A stretch of 9,306 nt of DNA from Candidatus Omnitrophota bacterium. GTDB lineage: Bacteria > Omnitrophota > Koll11 > Duberdicusellales > 4484-171. The notes beneath the pieces were generated by a model. That model searched no databases. It was not told the origin of the DNA and was given only the letters and a program-made list of their open reading frames with translations. Positions 1 through 7,266 of this stretch are shown piece by piece. The first letter of the stretch is position 1. Every line of letters begins with the position of its first letter. The stretch covers positions 1-9,306 of the forward strand of contig JAUYCY010000176.1 of assembly GCA_030692055.1 (NCBI GenBank). Reading direction: 5' to 3'. A program made the translations under genes and the position numbers.

Positions 1-26
1 GGACTGTCGCGAAACACGTCAGTCCC

Positions 27-90
27 TGATTACAACGATTAATTCGTGATTACAATGATTGAAAATATTAGTGTTTTAATCGCTGTAATC
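27..90. repeat. GATTACA-type repeat cluster: two direct copies and one inverted copy
   Basis: TGATTACAACGATT (27-40) recurs with one change as TGATTACAATGATT (47-60), a 20-bp period. An inverted copy, TTAATCGCTGTAATC, lies at 76-90 and pairs with 28-42 with one mismatch in 15. The group could fold into a long stem-loop or serve as repeated protein-binding sites. It could also be the inner part of a small mobile element, but the window starts too close to its left side to define the element. Confidence 0.6.
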
Positions 91-111
91 TTTTCTTAAT
101 CTATGGAATCA

Positions 112-139
112 GGCGCTGGTGCTATTATGCGACAGCGCC
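112..139. repeat. perfect 7-bp inverted repeat (hairpin)
   Basis: GGCGCTG (112-118) and CAGCGCC (133-139) are perfectly complementary around a 14-nt loop. No T-run follows on either strand, so it is a poor intrinsic terminator. The inner GCGACAG (129-135) is also the reverse complement of CTGTCGC at 4-10, so this end may pair with the left edge of the window like an imperfect terminal inverted repeat. Confidence 0.5.
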
Positions 140-146
140 ATGAATG

Positions 147-203
147 AACCAGTGATAATATCAGTATAGAACATACTCCGCTCACTTGCCGCGGAGACTG
201 GTT
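147..203. repeat. nested inverted repeats
   Basis: An outer pair AACCAGT (147-153) / ACTGGTT (197-203) encloses an inner pair CTCCGC (176-181) / GCGGAG (191-196). On the right the two stems abut, and on the left they are separated by 22 nt. A bulged stem-loop is possible in the 3' untranslated part of the operon transcript. Function is unknown, and no T-tract supports a terminator. Confidence 0.45.
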
Positions 204-269
204 GATTTGAAAAATTTATTCCCCCTCATCCGAACAGACGAAGGCAGTGTAAGCCAATCTCGTAAAGCT

Positions 270-716
270 TCATTTACTTTTTCTTCCCACAAAAGTCTGC
301 GGAGGCAAACTGCCTATATCACCCCTTGATAAAGGCCTGGCGTCCGTCATCTGGCCGCTTTGATCATCCATATACGAATATGATCCGTCTACTTTCTTTC
401 TCAAAATACCTACCTTCACGCCGTCTGCATTATAATAGTTATGAACTCTTTTGTTCCGTTTATCTTTTCTTGCCCTGCCGACTAAATTACCGTGGCTATC
501 GTAATAAAAAATATCCTCTCTTAATTTCCTAGAAGAGCCTGTTTTCTGCTTTGTTTTGCTATTATAAAAATCATACCCCCCCTCAGCATTCTCTTTCGTC
601 TCTCCTACGGATTGCTCTTGGACTTGCGCAAAAACGCAAGTAACTGTTAGACAAATTGCAGTATAAATTAATAGAAAAAATCTGTTATGTTTATTCCTTA
701 CGCCATCCTCTGACAT
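270..716 (-). CDS. small secreted protein with about four tyrosine-rich repeats of roughly 22 residues
   Basis: The protein has 148 aa. A basic stretch (R7-R12) and hydrophobic core (13-29) form a signal peptide, with likely cleavage after V-F-A at residue 30, so it is probably exported. The mature part holds degenerate repeats starting near residues 48, 69, 92 and 113. The two central ones are clearest: Y-Y-D/N, then G at +5/+6, V-G, and R-K (for example IFYYDSHGNLVGRARK). The pattern loosely recalls YD or MORN-like beta-hairpin repeats that can bind carbohydrate or surfaces, but no family is recognised with confidence. The mature protein is rich in K and R. It is the last gene of the polysaccharide operon, 16 bp after the HD-domain gene, with a strong ribosome binding site. 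Its place suggests an exported accessory of the polysaccharide system, which is inference. Confidence 0.8.
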   Translation of the reverse strand: MSEDGVRNKHNRFFLLIYTAICLTVTCVFAQVQEQSVGETKENAEGGYDFYNSKTKQKTGSSRKLREDIFYYDSHGNLVGRARKDKRNKRVHNYYNADGVKVGILRKKVDGSYSYMDDQSGQMTDARPLSRGDIGSLPPQTFVGRKSK

Positions 717-724
717 CGGCCTTT

Positions 725-730
725 CCTCCT
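725..730 (-). promoter_or_regulatory. strong Shine-Dalgarno of the secreted repeat protein
   Basis: AGGAGG on the minus strand, 8 nt before the ATG at 716, fixes that start. It lies in the short gap after the preceding stop and partly explains how the last gene can be translated well. Confidence 0.75.
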
Positions 731-732
731 TT

Positions 733-1764
733 TTAATTTAAATTACTCGTATTTTTATTCTTTTCTTCCCAGGTTAATTTTAACTTTTCTAAATCAGTAA
801 TATCTAAAGGCCCTTCTATATAAAAATATGTCTCTGACATGAAATCTAGAACTTTCGCACAAGTCAAGCGTTCACCCATATGGTTAAAAATTATATTAAT
901 CTTTGGCCTTAAAGGATAGCCTTTATTCATTCCTGTCACCAACCCTATCTCTCCTGTACTTAATTTCACCCAGCTACCTACAGGGTATATACCTATATTG
1001 TTCACGAAAGCCTTCAAGACACTTGGTTGAAAACTTAAAGCTTCTTTATCTATAATTTCGCCTATCGCTTGATGCGGAGCTTTAGCTTTTCTATAAAGGC
1101 GCGAGTGGGTGATTGCTTCGTATATATCGGCAAGGCTTAAAATTTCTGAGAACTTATCTCGCGGCCCTCTATAATGATGGGTCTTTACGGCTAACAATCC
1201 TCCTTCACTAAGGCAGCCCATCTTTTTTAAAATCTGCACGCTATAGTCAGGATGTTGTTCAACAAGTTGACGCTCATCATTCTCCAATGTAGTTTCTTTC
1301 AAAACTATGCATCCTACTTTTGCCATACCGAGGTCGTGCAAAAATCCCGAAATAGCTAACTCCATGAGCTCTGACTTATTTAGTCCAGACCAAATCCCTA
1401 TCTTTATTGCCAGAAAGCTCACGTTTAAAGAATGATACGGTAAATAATCGCTTGCCGGAGGGCTATTGTAGAATTGAGAAAAATACTCATCCTCATCTAT
1501 CAATAGCGCTTCCACTAAATTTTTTGAAAAGTTAAGTATTGGTGCAGAAGTAATCACTTCATCCTTAACCACCCTGCCCAATGCTTCCCCGATTAAAGAA
1601 ACACCCCTGTTATACAAGTTAGAGCTTTCGATTCTACAATTCTGGGCACATTTAGCTATATCAGCTATACTTTGTTTTTGCGGTTCTCTAACCAATGGTT
1701 TACTTTCATTCTTTGGCTCTTGTTTGTTACCGCTCATCTTTATGATATCGCTTATTCGTATCAT
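733..1764 (-). CDS. HD-GYP-like phosphohydrolase with shortened GYP loop
   Basis: The protein has 343 aa and no signal or membrane segment, so it is probably cytoplasmic. Residues about 105-235 form an HD domain in which the metal ligands of HD-GYP phosphodiesterases can be read in order: H111 (in YHSLN), H143-D144 (HDLGMAK, with K149), H171 (in QHP), H196-H197 and D213 (LADIYEAIT). HD-GYP proteins normally hydrolyse cyclic di-GMP. The usual GYP loop after the HH pair is replaced by a short YRGPRD, with only 16 residues from H197 to D213, so activity or specificity may differ. Residues 260-320 match the beta-rich tail often found after HD-GYP domains (YPVGSWVKLSTGEIGLV). The N-terminal 30 residues look unstructured. 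ATG overlaps the TGA of the preceding ATPase gene by four bases, with GGAGGAGGT upstream. With a PilZ gene in the same operon, a role in cyclic di-GMP control of polysaccharide export is likely. Confidence 0.88.
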   Translation of the reverse strand: MIRISDIIKMSGNKQEPKNESKPLVREPQKQSIADIAKCAQNCRIESSNLYNRGVSLIGEALGRVVKDEVITSAPILNFSKNLVEALLIDEDEYFSQFYNSPPASDYLPYHSLNVSFLAIKIGIWSGLNKSELMELAISGFLHDLGMAKVGCIVLKETTLENDERQLVEQHPDYSVQILKKMGCLSEGGLLAVKTHHYRGPRDKFSEILSLADIYEAITHSRLYRKAKAPHQAIGEIIDKEALSFQPSVLKAFVNNIGIYPVGSWVKLSTGEIGLVTGMNKGYPLRPKINIIFNHMGERLTCAKVLDFMSETYFYIEGPLDITDLEKLKLTWEEKNKNTSNLN

Positions 1765-2567
1765 AGATAAACCTCCTCCGATACTTTTTCTACTATTTTT
1801 TCATCAATAATTGTTTTTCTTTCAAACATTCCCTGTAAAAGCGAAAGTTCGCAAACGGTATTTATTTTACGCGGTATACCGCAAGTCTTACTAGCTATTA
1901 TCGTAGCCGCTGTTTCACTAAACATCTTTGCATCCTTACCCGCAACGGTGCATCTATAGTCTATATATTTTACAACATCCTCTTCACTAAGGCCAGTGAG
2001 ATGATAAGTTATCGATAATCGCTGCTTCAGTTGCGGTAGCCTGTCAATTTTTTTCAACAGCTCTGGTTGCCCTACAAGAAGCAGTGTCAATAGAAACCTA
2101 TCATTCATCTGAAAATTTAAAAGTAGCCGCAACTCCTCAAACATACTTCTGCTTTTTATGGCTTGCGCCTCATCGACAATGACCACAGCTCTTTTATTTT
2201 CATTCATGCTTTTATAGAGAACGTCATTTAAGTTATGAATTAATTTTAGTTTGCTGCCCTCCAAAAGGACATTTTCAAATTGGAATATGATTTCTCTTAA
2301 AAAATCGATGGACGCAAAAGAAGGGTTTACTATTAACGCCACCTTATACTTATTTTCCTCCCTTAAAAGTTCTTTTAGCAATGCTCTGGTTAGAAGCGTC
2401 TTTCCGGAGCCATATTCACCGGTAAGCATAGCTGCCCCCTTTTTCTCTTCTATGCAATAACTCATTCTCGTTAGTGCTTCTTCGTGGTGCGCCGATTTAT
2501 ATAAAAATCTCGGATCCGGAGTATTTTCAAAAGGTTTTTCTCTAAATCCCCAATACTCTAAATACAT
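1761..2567 (-). CDS. ExeA/GspA-like AAA ATPase of the PEP-CTERM/exosortase polysaccharide-locus type
   Basis: The protein has 268 aa and no membrane segment. It opens with the family signature MYLEYWGFREKPFENTPDPR, then F-L-Y and E-E-A-L. Walker A is GEYGSGKT (50-57), Walker B is AVVIVDEAQ (127-135), sensor 1 is LLLVGQPEL (162-170), an arginine-finger candidate lies in LKQRLS (R183), and GIPRKIN (230-236) is sensor-2-like. These mark the ExeA/GspA AAA family. The short form lacking the C-terminal peptidoglycan-binding and membrane parts of true ExeA is known from exosortase-associated exopolysaccharide loci, where it sits beside Wzz and kinase genes as here. All catalytic motifs are intact. 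The start overlaps the end of the upstream gene by ten bases, and a GGGGTG about 11 nt upstream is the likely ribosome site. Its exact job in polysaccharide export is not known. Confidence 0.9.
   Translation of the reverse strand: MYLEYWGFREKPFENTPDPRFLYKSAHHEEALTRMSYCIEEKKGAAMLTGEYGSGKTLLTRALLKELLREENKYKVALIVNPSFASIDFLREIIFQFENVLLEGSKLKLIHNLNDVLYKSMNENKRAVVIVDEAQAIKSRSMFEELRLLLNFQMNDRFLLTLLLVGQPELLKKIDRLPQLKQRLSITYHLTGLSEEDVVKYIDYRCTVAGKDAKMFSETAATIIASKTCGIPRKINTVCELSLLQGMFERKTIIDEKIVEKVSEEVYL
1771..1779 (-). promoter_or_regulatory. strong Shine-Dalgarno of the HD-domain gene, inside the upstream gene
   Basis: GGAGGAGGT on the minus strand lies within the last codons (E-E-V) of the ATPase gene. 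The AGGAGG core ends 7 nt before the ATG at 1764, which supports that start and an ATGA stop/start overlap. Confidence 0.75.
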
Positions 2568-4327
2568 TGGTTTAATATCACCCCTTTTACGGCTATTTGG
2601 CCACTAGGAGGCTGCTGCGCAGAATGTAATCTCATAATAGCTGAATTTAAACTGCCGCGAGAAGTTCTGCCTGCTAAATAAGCCATTAAAACTATATCGC
2701 AACCTGAAGCCATGATTACGCTATCGGCACTGCCCGCAATAGCTGGTCCGTCCAAAATGATATAATCAAACTTAAGCTTAAGCTCATTCATCAACGAATG
2801 CATTTTTTCTGACTTCAAAAGCCCCGTGGCATCAGATATGGGTGAACCGACAGTAATAATTTTTAACCTATCCAGGCCTTTAAATTTAAGCACTGTTTTT
2901 AATCCCATACCCCCTAATAAAAAATCAGTTACATCACGTATAGCATCCTCAAGCGCCGTGCCTTTATTCAATACATCGGTAAATCCAGGCATACGCTTCT
3001 CAATGCCAAAGAGAAGATGTATTGCGGGTGTGGTTAGATTAGCGTCTATAAGCAAAACTTTATTACCTGCTCTAGCCATTACTAAAGCTAAATTGGAAGC
3101 AGTTAGAGACTTACCTTCACCGCGTATAGCACTAGTTAAAAATATAGATTTACCGCCTGTGTCTGTACCGAAAATAGTAGACTGGATGCGCATAAAGGTA
3201 AGCCTGTAAGGCTCGATGATAGCGTTATCGCCTTCATACCCTAAGAGTAAATTACTCCTATTTTTCATCTTCGTTTCCCTGGGAGCAAAAGATTTAAAAT
3301 AAGGAATAGCGCCTACCACAGTAAGGTGCGTAAAAGAAAATACTTCCTCTGCGGTTACCATAGAGGTATCTAAAAGAACCGCTGCTGATATTACGAGGAG
3401 ACCGACAAAGAAAGAAACTATTACGCCTACTAAAAAGGCAACCCTTCTTCTTGTCGTATTAGCGGTGACTACTAGCTGTTCACCATAATTAATTACCGCT
3501 GCAACACCCTTGGTATCCTTAAGGTCTTCTATCTTTTTTAAACTCGCCTCATCCCATTTTTCTTTAAGCGCATTATATATCCTCTGATTATCTTTCAATT
3601 CTCTCTCTAATTTTAGCTTACCTTCTGTTTCCTTCGGAAAAGTATTGAGCCTCTCTTTTATTGTAGCAATTTCAGAATCTACCCTCACCACATCAGGATA
3701 AGCAGGAGTATATATTTTTAAAAAACCAACCCTTAGTTTTTCTAATTCCGCCAATTGCGCTTTTAAATCTGAAATACTGCCCGCTGTTCCGCGCTCTTCT
3801 TCTTGAATTTTTTCCATTTTTTTCTCGCGTGCCTCTAGCTGCGCTTTGGCCTCCAATAATTTCTCCTTTAAATTCTTTTTATATTCCTCTATCTCCAACT
3901 CTTTTTTCTTTATAATTCCCCTCTTAAACTGGCTGGCTTTAGCATTTACTTCCGATACATAAGTGCTTGTTATCTCCTTAGCTAATTTTGAAACCTCATC
4001 TGGCTTGCTGCCTCTTACTAAAATTTCTACGATTCCTGAAGAAATATCCTTATTCACAGAGACCTTGCTTTTTAAAGAAGCGACCGAAACGTCAGGATTC
4101 TTAACGTCAAGCATGCCGAGATTACTTAGAGTTTTAGAAAGTATTTCATTACTTACCGGCTCAATGCCAAAAGAATTTTCCAATTTAATAGTTGTTTTTA
4201 ATCGGTACAAAGGCTTAAGAATAATTCCGTATATTAGGACAAAAACTAGTAGGGTCGTAAAAGGAAAGAGAAAAAACAACTTTTTTTTCTTAAGCCTTTT
4301 TATAAAATTTTTCATCTTATTAGGCAT
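2558..4327 (-). CDS. second Wzz/BY-kinase-like fusion with degenerate kinase motifs
   Basis: The protein has 589 aa from ATG 4327. An in-frame ATG at 4444 would overlap the export gene by 110 bp. The 4327 start has TGAGGTG just upstream and sits right before the typical basic/TM1 start of Wzz proteins. Layout: basic residues 5-16; TM1 about 17-38; periplasmic Wzz region with a long coiled coil (about 138-270); TM2 about 296-318; MinD/CpsD-like ATPase domain about 370-589. Walker A is SAIRGEGKS (399-407) and Walker B is IILDGP (523-528). The Walker A' motif is VLLIDANLTTP (424-434), where BY-kinases have DxDxR, so the second Asp and the Arg are lost. The E-x2-R-x2-R self-association motif reads E372..R375..F378. 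There is no C-terminal tyrosine cluster: the chain stops at ...GVILNQCI. It is therefore probably an ATPase partner or chain-length regulator rather than an autokinase. Confidence 0.88.
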   Translation of the reverse strand: MPNKMKNFIKRLKKKKLFFLFPFTTLLVFVLIYGIILKPLYRLKTTIKLENSFGIEPVSNEILSKTLSNLGMLDVKNPDVSVASLKSKVSVNKDISSGIVEILVRGSKPDEVSKLAKEITSTYVSEVNAKASQFKRGIIKKKELEIEEYKKNLKEKLLEAKAQLEAREKKMEKIQEEERGTAGSISDLKAQLAELEKLRVGFLKIYTPAYPDVVRVDSEIATIKERLNTFPKETEGKLKLERELKDNQRIYNALKEKWDEASLKKIEDLKDTKGVAAVINYGEQLVVTANTTRRRVAFLVGVIVSFFVGLLVISAAVLLDTSMVTAEEVFSFTHLTVVGAIPYFKSFAPRETKMKNRSNLLLGYEGDNAIIEPYRLTFMRIQSTIFGTDTGGKSIFLTSAIRGEGKSLTASNLALVMARAGNKVLLIDANLTTPAIHLLFGIEKRMPGFTDVLNKGTALEDAIRDVTDFLLGGMGLKTVLKFKGLDRLKIITVGSPISDATGLLKSEKMHSLMNELKLKFDYIILDGPAIAGSADSVIMASGCDIVLMAYLAGRTSRGSLNSAIMRLHSAQQPPSGQIAVKGVILNQCI

Positions 4328-4330
4328 CTG

Positions 4331-4337
4331 CACCTCA
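4331..4337 (-). promoter_or_regulatory. Shine-Dalgarno deciding the start of the second Wzz gene
   Basis: TGAGGTG on the minus strand overlaps the TGA stop of the export lipoprotein gene and lies 3 nt before the ATG at 4327 (5 nt from the GAGG core). It supports 4327 over the upstream in-frame ATG at 4444 and suggests coupled re-initiation. Confidence 0.6.
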
Positions 4338-5183
4338 TTTGGTTCCACCGGTCGGATCGAAAGCACCCTGGCTATTATATCTCCAATTCTTGGGTGTTCC
4401 TCCGTAATGCCTTCTCCAGGTATCCCCATAGTAAGTTTCCGCATAAGTTACAATTTTGCCAAAAACATTATCCATAAATTGATTAAAATCTGCGCTTATA
4501 GCTCTGGTTACGTAAACGATATCGCCGGAACGGACTAGAACATTCTCTCTAACGCGGCCATTTTTTAGAAGATTATTCGCACTTACCATGATAACTAGCG
4601 GCTGTTCCTCATGCACATCTCTTATCACAAATATCTTATCCATATTAGCCTTGGTATAGACAAAACCTCCTGCTAACGCCACTGCTTCCATCACTCTCGT
4701 GGGTGTATTGAAGCGAATTACGCCTTCGTCTTGCACATCTCCCACAACAACCGCCTTTTTGCCGCCGAATTCTAAAATATTTATGGAAACTTGAGGCATT
4801 TTTATGTATAGCCTTATTTTATCCACTATATCTTGCCTTAACTGCTCAATAGTCCTGCCTGACGCCAATACATCGCCTATTAGAGGAAACGAGATTTTTC
4901 CGTCAGGCCTTACCACAACTTCCCTCTGTAGTTCCTCTACTTGCCAAACAGAAATTTCCAGAATATCCCCCATATCTATAAGGTAATTTTCTAATGCCCA
5001 TTCATCTTCTTTAAAATCTTCCGCCTTCAAAAATTTTGCTTTTTTAGAGTTTGGCTTTTTCGTAGAATTATCAGCAATTTCTGTAACCTTACTTGTGCCA
5101 CCTTTTGTATGTGCACATCCAGAAACTAACCCCGAAATAAATAAAAAACCTAAAAATAGATAAAATCCTGACCTATTTTTCAT
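4335..5183 (-). CDS. outer-membrane polysaccharide export lipoprotein (Wza family)
   Basis: The protein has 282 aa from ATG 5183; GTG 5204 or ATG 5198 would add seven or five residues. The chosen start gives a standard lipoprotein signal, MKNR, then a hydrophobic core ending in the lipobox V-S-G-C with the lipidated Cys at 23. Residues about 66-140 are a polysaccharide export domain (YLIDMGDILEISVWQ, then VVVRPDGKISFPLIGDV). One SLBB domain follows at about 142-225 (VVVGDVQDEGVIRFN, VMEAVALAGGF, VRSGDIVYV). The last 50 residues are rich in aromatic residues (FGKIVTYAETYYGDTW, WRY) and might form the membrane-crossing helix of a Wza-like pore. It is shorter than E. coli Wza, which has about 380 residues and extra SLBB domains. 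The start overlaps the end of the kinase gene by 11 bp with no clear Shine-Dalgarno, so coupled translation is likely. It should act with the two Wzz proteins. Confidence 0.93.
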   Translation of the reverse strand: MKNRSGFYLFLGFLFISGLVSGCAHTKGGTSKVTEIADNSTKKPNSKKAKFLKAEDFKEDEWALENYLIDMGDILEISVWQVEELQREVVVRPDGKISFPLIGDVLASGRTIEQLRQDIVDKIRLYIKMPQVSINILEFGGKKAVVVGDVQDEGVIRFNTPTRVMEAVALAGGFVYTKANMDKIFVIRDVHEEQPLVIMVSANNLLKNGRVRENVLVRSGDIVYVTRAISADFNQFMDNVFGKIVTYAETYYGDTWRRHYGGTPKNWRYNSQGAFDPTGGTK

Positions 5184-7266
5184 CGCTATAATATTCATGA
5201 CCACAGTAATAGTATCCGCCCCTAGTGCCTTCTACCCCATTTAATACGCTACCTAATATATTGGCTCCAGTATTTTTTAATAAAAGCTTAGTCCTAACAC
5301 CCGAATCTTTAGTGGTGCTATTTGCGAAAATAACTAAAATTGTCCCATCTGCCTTAGCCGATAAGATTAAACTATCGCTAACTGCTAAAATAGGGGGAGA
5401 ATCAATTATGACGATATTGTTTTCTTCATTTAATCTAACGATAAGGTCATGCATTCTTCTTGTCCCTAAAAGTTCATTGGGATTTGAAGGAATAGGGCCG
5501 GAAGGAATTACTTTCAAGTTTTCAAGGTTGCTATTGTAAACTTTTATATCTTGCAAAGATTCTTCACCTATAAGAAAATTACTTAAACCTTTTGTATTCT
5601 CTATATTAAAATATTTATGAATTACGGGCCTACGTAAATCTGCGTCTATCAAAACTATTCTTTCTCCAGCGCCTGCCATAACTATTGCTAAGTTAGCGCA
5701 AATAAAAGATTTACCCTCTTTTGGGCTGGGGCTAGTGATAACGAGAGATTTTATTTTTTTATCTGTGTCTAAAAATTTTATATTATTTCTCAACATCCTG
5801 AATGCTTCACTTATGACAGATTTTGGATGGCGCAAAGTAACTAACCCCGCGTCCGCTCTTTCTTCTTGGTCTTCGGCTATTTCTTGCCGTTTTTTCCATA
5901 AAGGTATGGTAGCTAACACCGCGAGGCCTAAAATACTCTCAACTTCCTCTACGCTTTCTATGCTTATATTTATATGCTCCAAGACAAATGTAAAAGAACT
6001 TGCGACCATTAATGAAAATAGAAAAGCGAAAAATATATACATCAATTTACTCGTCAGCGGCCTTGTAGATAAAAGTGGCGCTTTAACTACGCTTAGGAAA
6101 GGTATATTCTGCAATTTATCGGCTACATTTACAATTTGTAGCTCGTTTAAAAAGTTAGAATAAATACTCCTTTTAACTTCGAGATCCCTTCTGAGAGTGC
6201 TATATTCAACCATTTTATCGCTTAGGCCTACGTCAATAATTCTGCGCAATTTATCTTCTTCGGCTGCCAAGGACTTTATGTTAATCTCTAAGCTTTGTAT
6301 GGCTCTATCAACTTCAAAAGCTATCTTTTTTTTAGCTTCCTCTACTTCACCCTTTATAGATATCACATCGGGATGCAGCTCGCTCTGCGTAACTAATAGT
6401 TTGGCCAATTCTCTTTCTCTTTCATAAAGTGCATCTCTCAACGTTAGATCGACCATCTTCGACTCTCGTTTAGCAATCACAGCCAATGCGGTAAGGTCAT
6501 CTTCCTTTCTATAATTCTTAATTTCTTTTAAAAATGCTTCTTTGTCCATTCTTTGTGACTTTAAAAGTAAGTACTTTTCATTTATTTGAGGTTCCTTCTT
6601 AAAGTTAGATTTATCTGCTACATCTGCTTCTATTTCACTAGTACCTACCTCCATTGCAATTGCAATAATTTCGTTATCTAATAAAAATTTTGTCAGTGCG
6701 TTTTCGGCAGCTTCTATTTCCTTACGTTTTTCTGCAAGTTGTTTAGTCAAAGCGTTATACATATCCTGAACGGCCTTTGCGCGAAGTTCTTTATTGTAAT
6801 CCGTATAAACTGCTATGACAGCTTTTAGCGCAAAGAATGCTTTATATCGGTCGTTACTTACCGCCGCTATCTGCACGATGTTAGTCCTAGGCCTATTAGA
6901 TACCGTTAACATCTCCTTTGCGGCGCCGGGTGAAATATCAAAATTATACTCTCCGCCCTGTCTAAGAAGTTCAGAAACCTTTACTGCTATAGCATCGCTT
7001 TGTATTACTTCAACTTCATTGGTGGTATCGTAAAATTCACGGATATAAACATTCGTTGATTTTATTATTTGAACAGACGGCGGAGCAATAATAACTACTG
7101 CCGTTGATTGATATTTAACATGTACCGCAAAAATAACGAATAATGCCATAGCAATGAAGGTAGCAAGAAAAGCCGGGATAAAAAAGAATCTTCTTTTATA
7201 TAATATCTCCCAATATTCCCGAAGGCCAAGTTCAATATCTCTTTCTAAATTAATATTTGTTCTCAT
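5173..7266 (-). CDS. Wzz-BY-kinase fusion: polysaccharide co-polymerase with tyrosine autokinase domain
   Basis: The protein has 697 aa. Layout: cytoplasmic start with EYWEILYKRR; TM1 about 27-50; periplasmic Wzz part, largely coiled coil (about 160-375); proline-rich A-P-L-L-S-T-R-P (396-403); TM2 about 407-428; then a BY-kinase domain. Kinase motifs are all present: E487-x2-R490-x2-R493 (EAFRMLRNNI), Walker A SPSPKEGKS (512-520, K519), Walker A' IVLIDADLRRP (537-547, D541 and D543), Walker B IVIIDSPP (618-625, D622). The last 13 residues hold five tyrosines (Y685-687, Y692, Y693), the usual trans-autophosphorylation cluster. Such fusions set chain length and switch export through cycles of tail phosphorylation. 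The start overlaps the PilZ gene by 17 bp and the end overlaps the export lipoprotein gene. No phosphotyrosine phosphatase is seen in the window. Confidence 0.94.
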   Translation of the reverse strand: MRTNINLERDIELGLREYWEILYKRRFFFIPAFLATFIAMALFVIFAVHVKYQSTAVVIIAPPSVQIIKSTNVYIREFYDTTNEVEVIQSDAIAVKVSELLRQGGEYNFDISPGAAKEMLTVSNRPRTNIVQIAAVSNDRYKAFFALKAVIAVYTDYNKELRAKAVQDMYNALTKQLAEKRKEIEAAENALTKFLLDNEIIAIAMEVGTSEIEADVADKSNFKKEPQINEKYLLLKSQRMDKEAFLKEIKNYRKEDDLTALAVIAKRESKMVDLTLRDALYERERELAKLLVTQSELHPDVISIKGEVEEAKKKIAFEVDRAIQSLEINIKSLAAEEDKLRRIIDVGLSDKMVEYSTLRRDLEVKRSIYSNFLNELQIVNVADKLQNIPFLSVVKAPLLSTRPLTSKLMYIFFAFLFSLMVASSFTFVLEHINISIESVEEVESILGLAVLATIPLWKKRQEIAEDQEERADAGLVTLRHPKSVISEAFRMLRNNIKFLDTDKKIKSLVITSPSPKEGKSFICANLAIVMAGAGERIVLIDADLRRPVIHKYFNIENTKGLSNFLIGEESLQDIKVYNSNLENLKVIPSGPIPSNPNELLGTRRMHDLIVRLNEENNIVIIDSPPILAVSDSLILSAKADGTILVIFANSTTKDSGVRTKLLLKNTGANILGSVLNGVEGTRGGYYYCGHEYYSDEK

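Larger units (their letters stand above)
1..269. other. gene-free 3' flank of the operon
   Basis: No convincing reading frame is present. The stretch lies downstream of the last gene of the minus-strand operon and is dense in repeats and inverted repeats, listed separately. No stem followed by a clear T-run is visible on the minus strand, so where the operon's transcript ends cannot be read from the sequence. Confidence 0.6.

Noticed and set aside
270..716. RHS/YD-repeat toxin
   Set aside because: The repeats are few and degenerate, the protein is only 148 aa, and there is no toxin domain or immunity gene beside it.
4328..4444. Upstream in-frame start of the second Wzz gene at 4444
   Set aside because: It would overlap the export lipoprotein gene by 110 bp and add 39 residues without Wzz character, whereas ATG 4327 has a Shine-Dalgarno and precedes the usual basic/TM1 start.
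3963..4538. Plus-strand open frames, including this longest one of 191 codons and others across the window
   Set aside because: They lie opposite well-supported minus-strand genes, have no recognisable domain or ribosome site, and their sequence is explained as the shadow of the opposite coding frame.
5173..5204. Frameshift or fusion between the kinase and export lipoprotein genes
   Set aside because: Both proteins are complete: the kinase ends in a normal tyrosine cluster and the lipoprotein has its own signal peptide. The overlap is ordinary operon packing.
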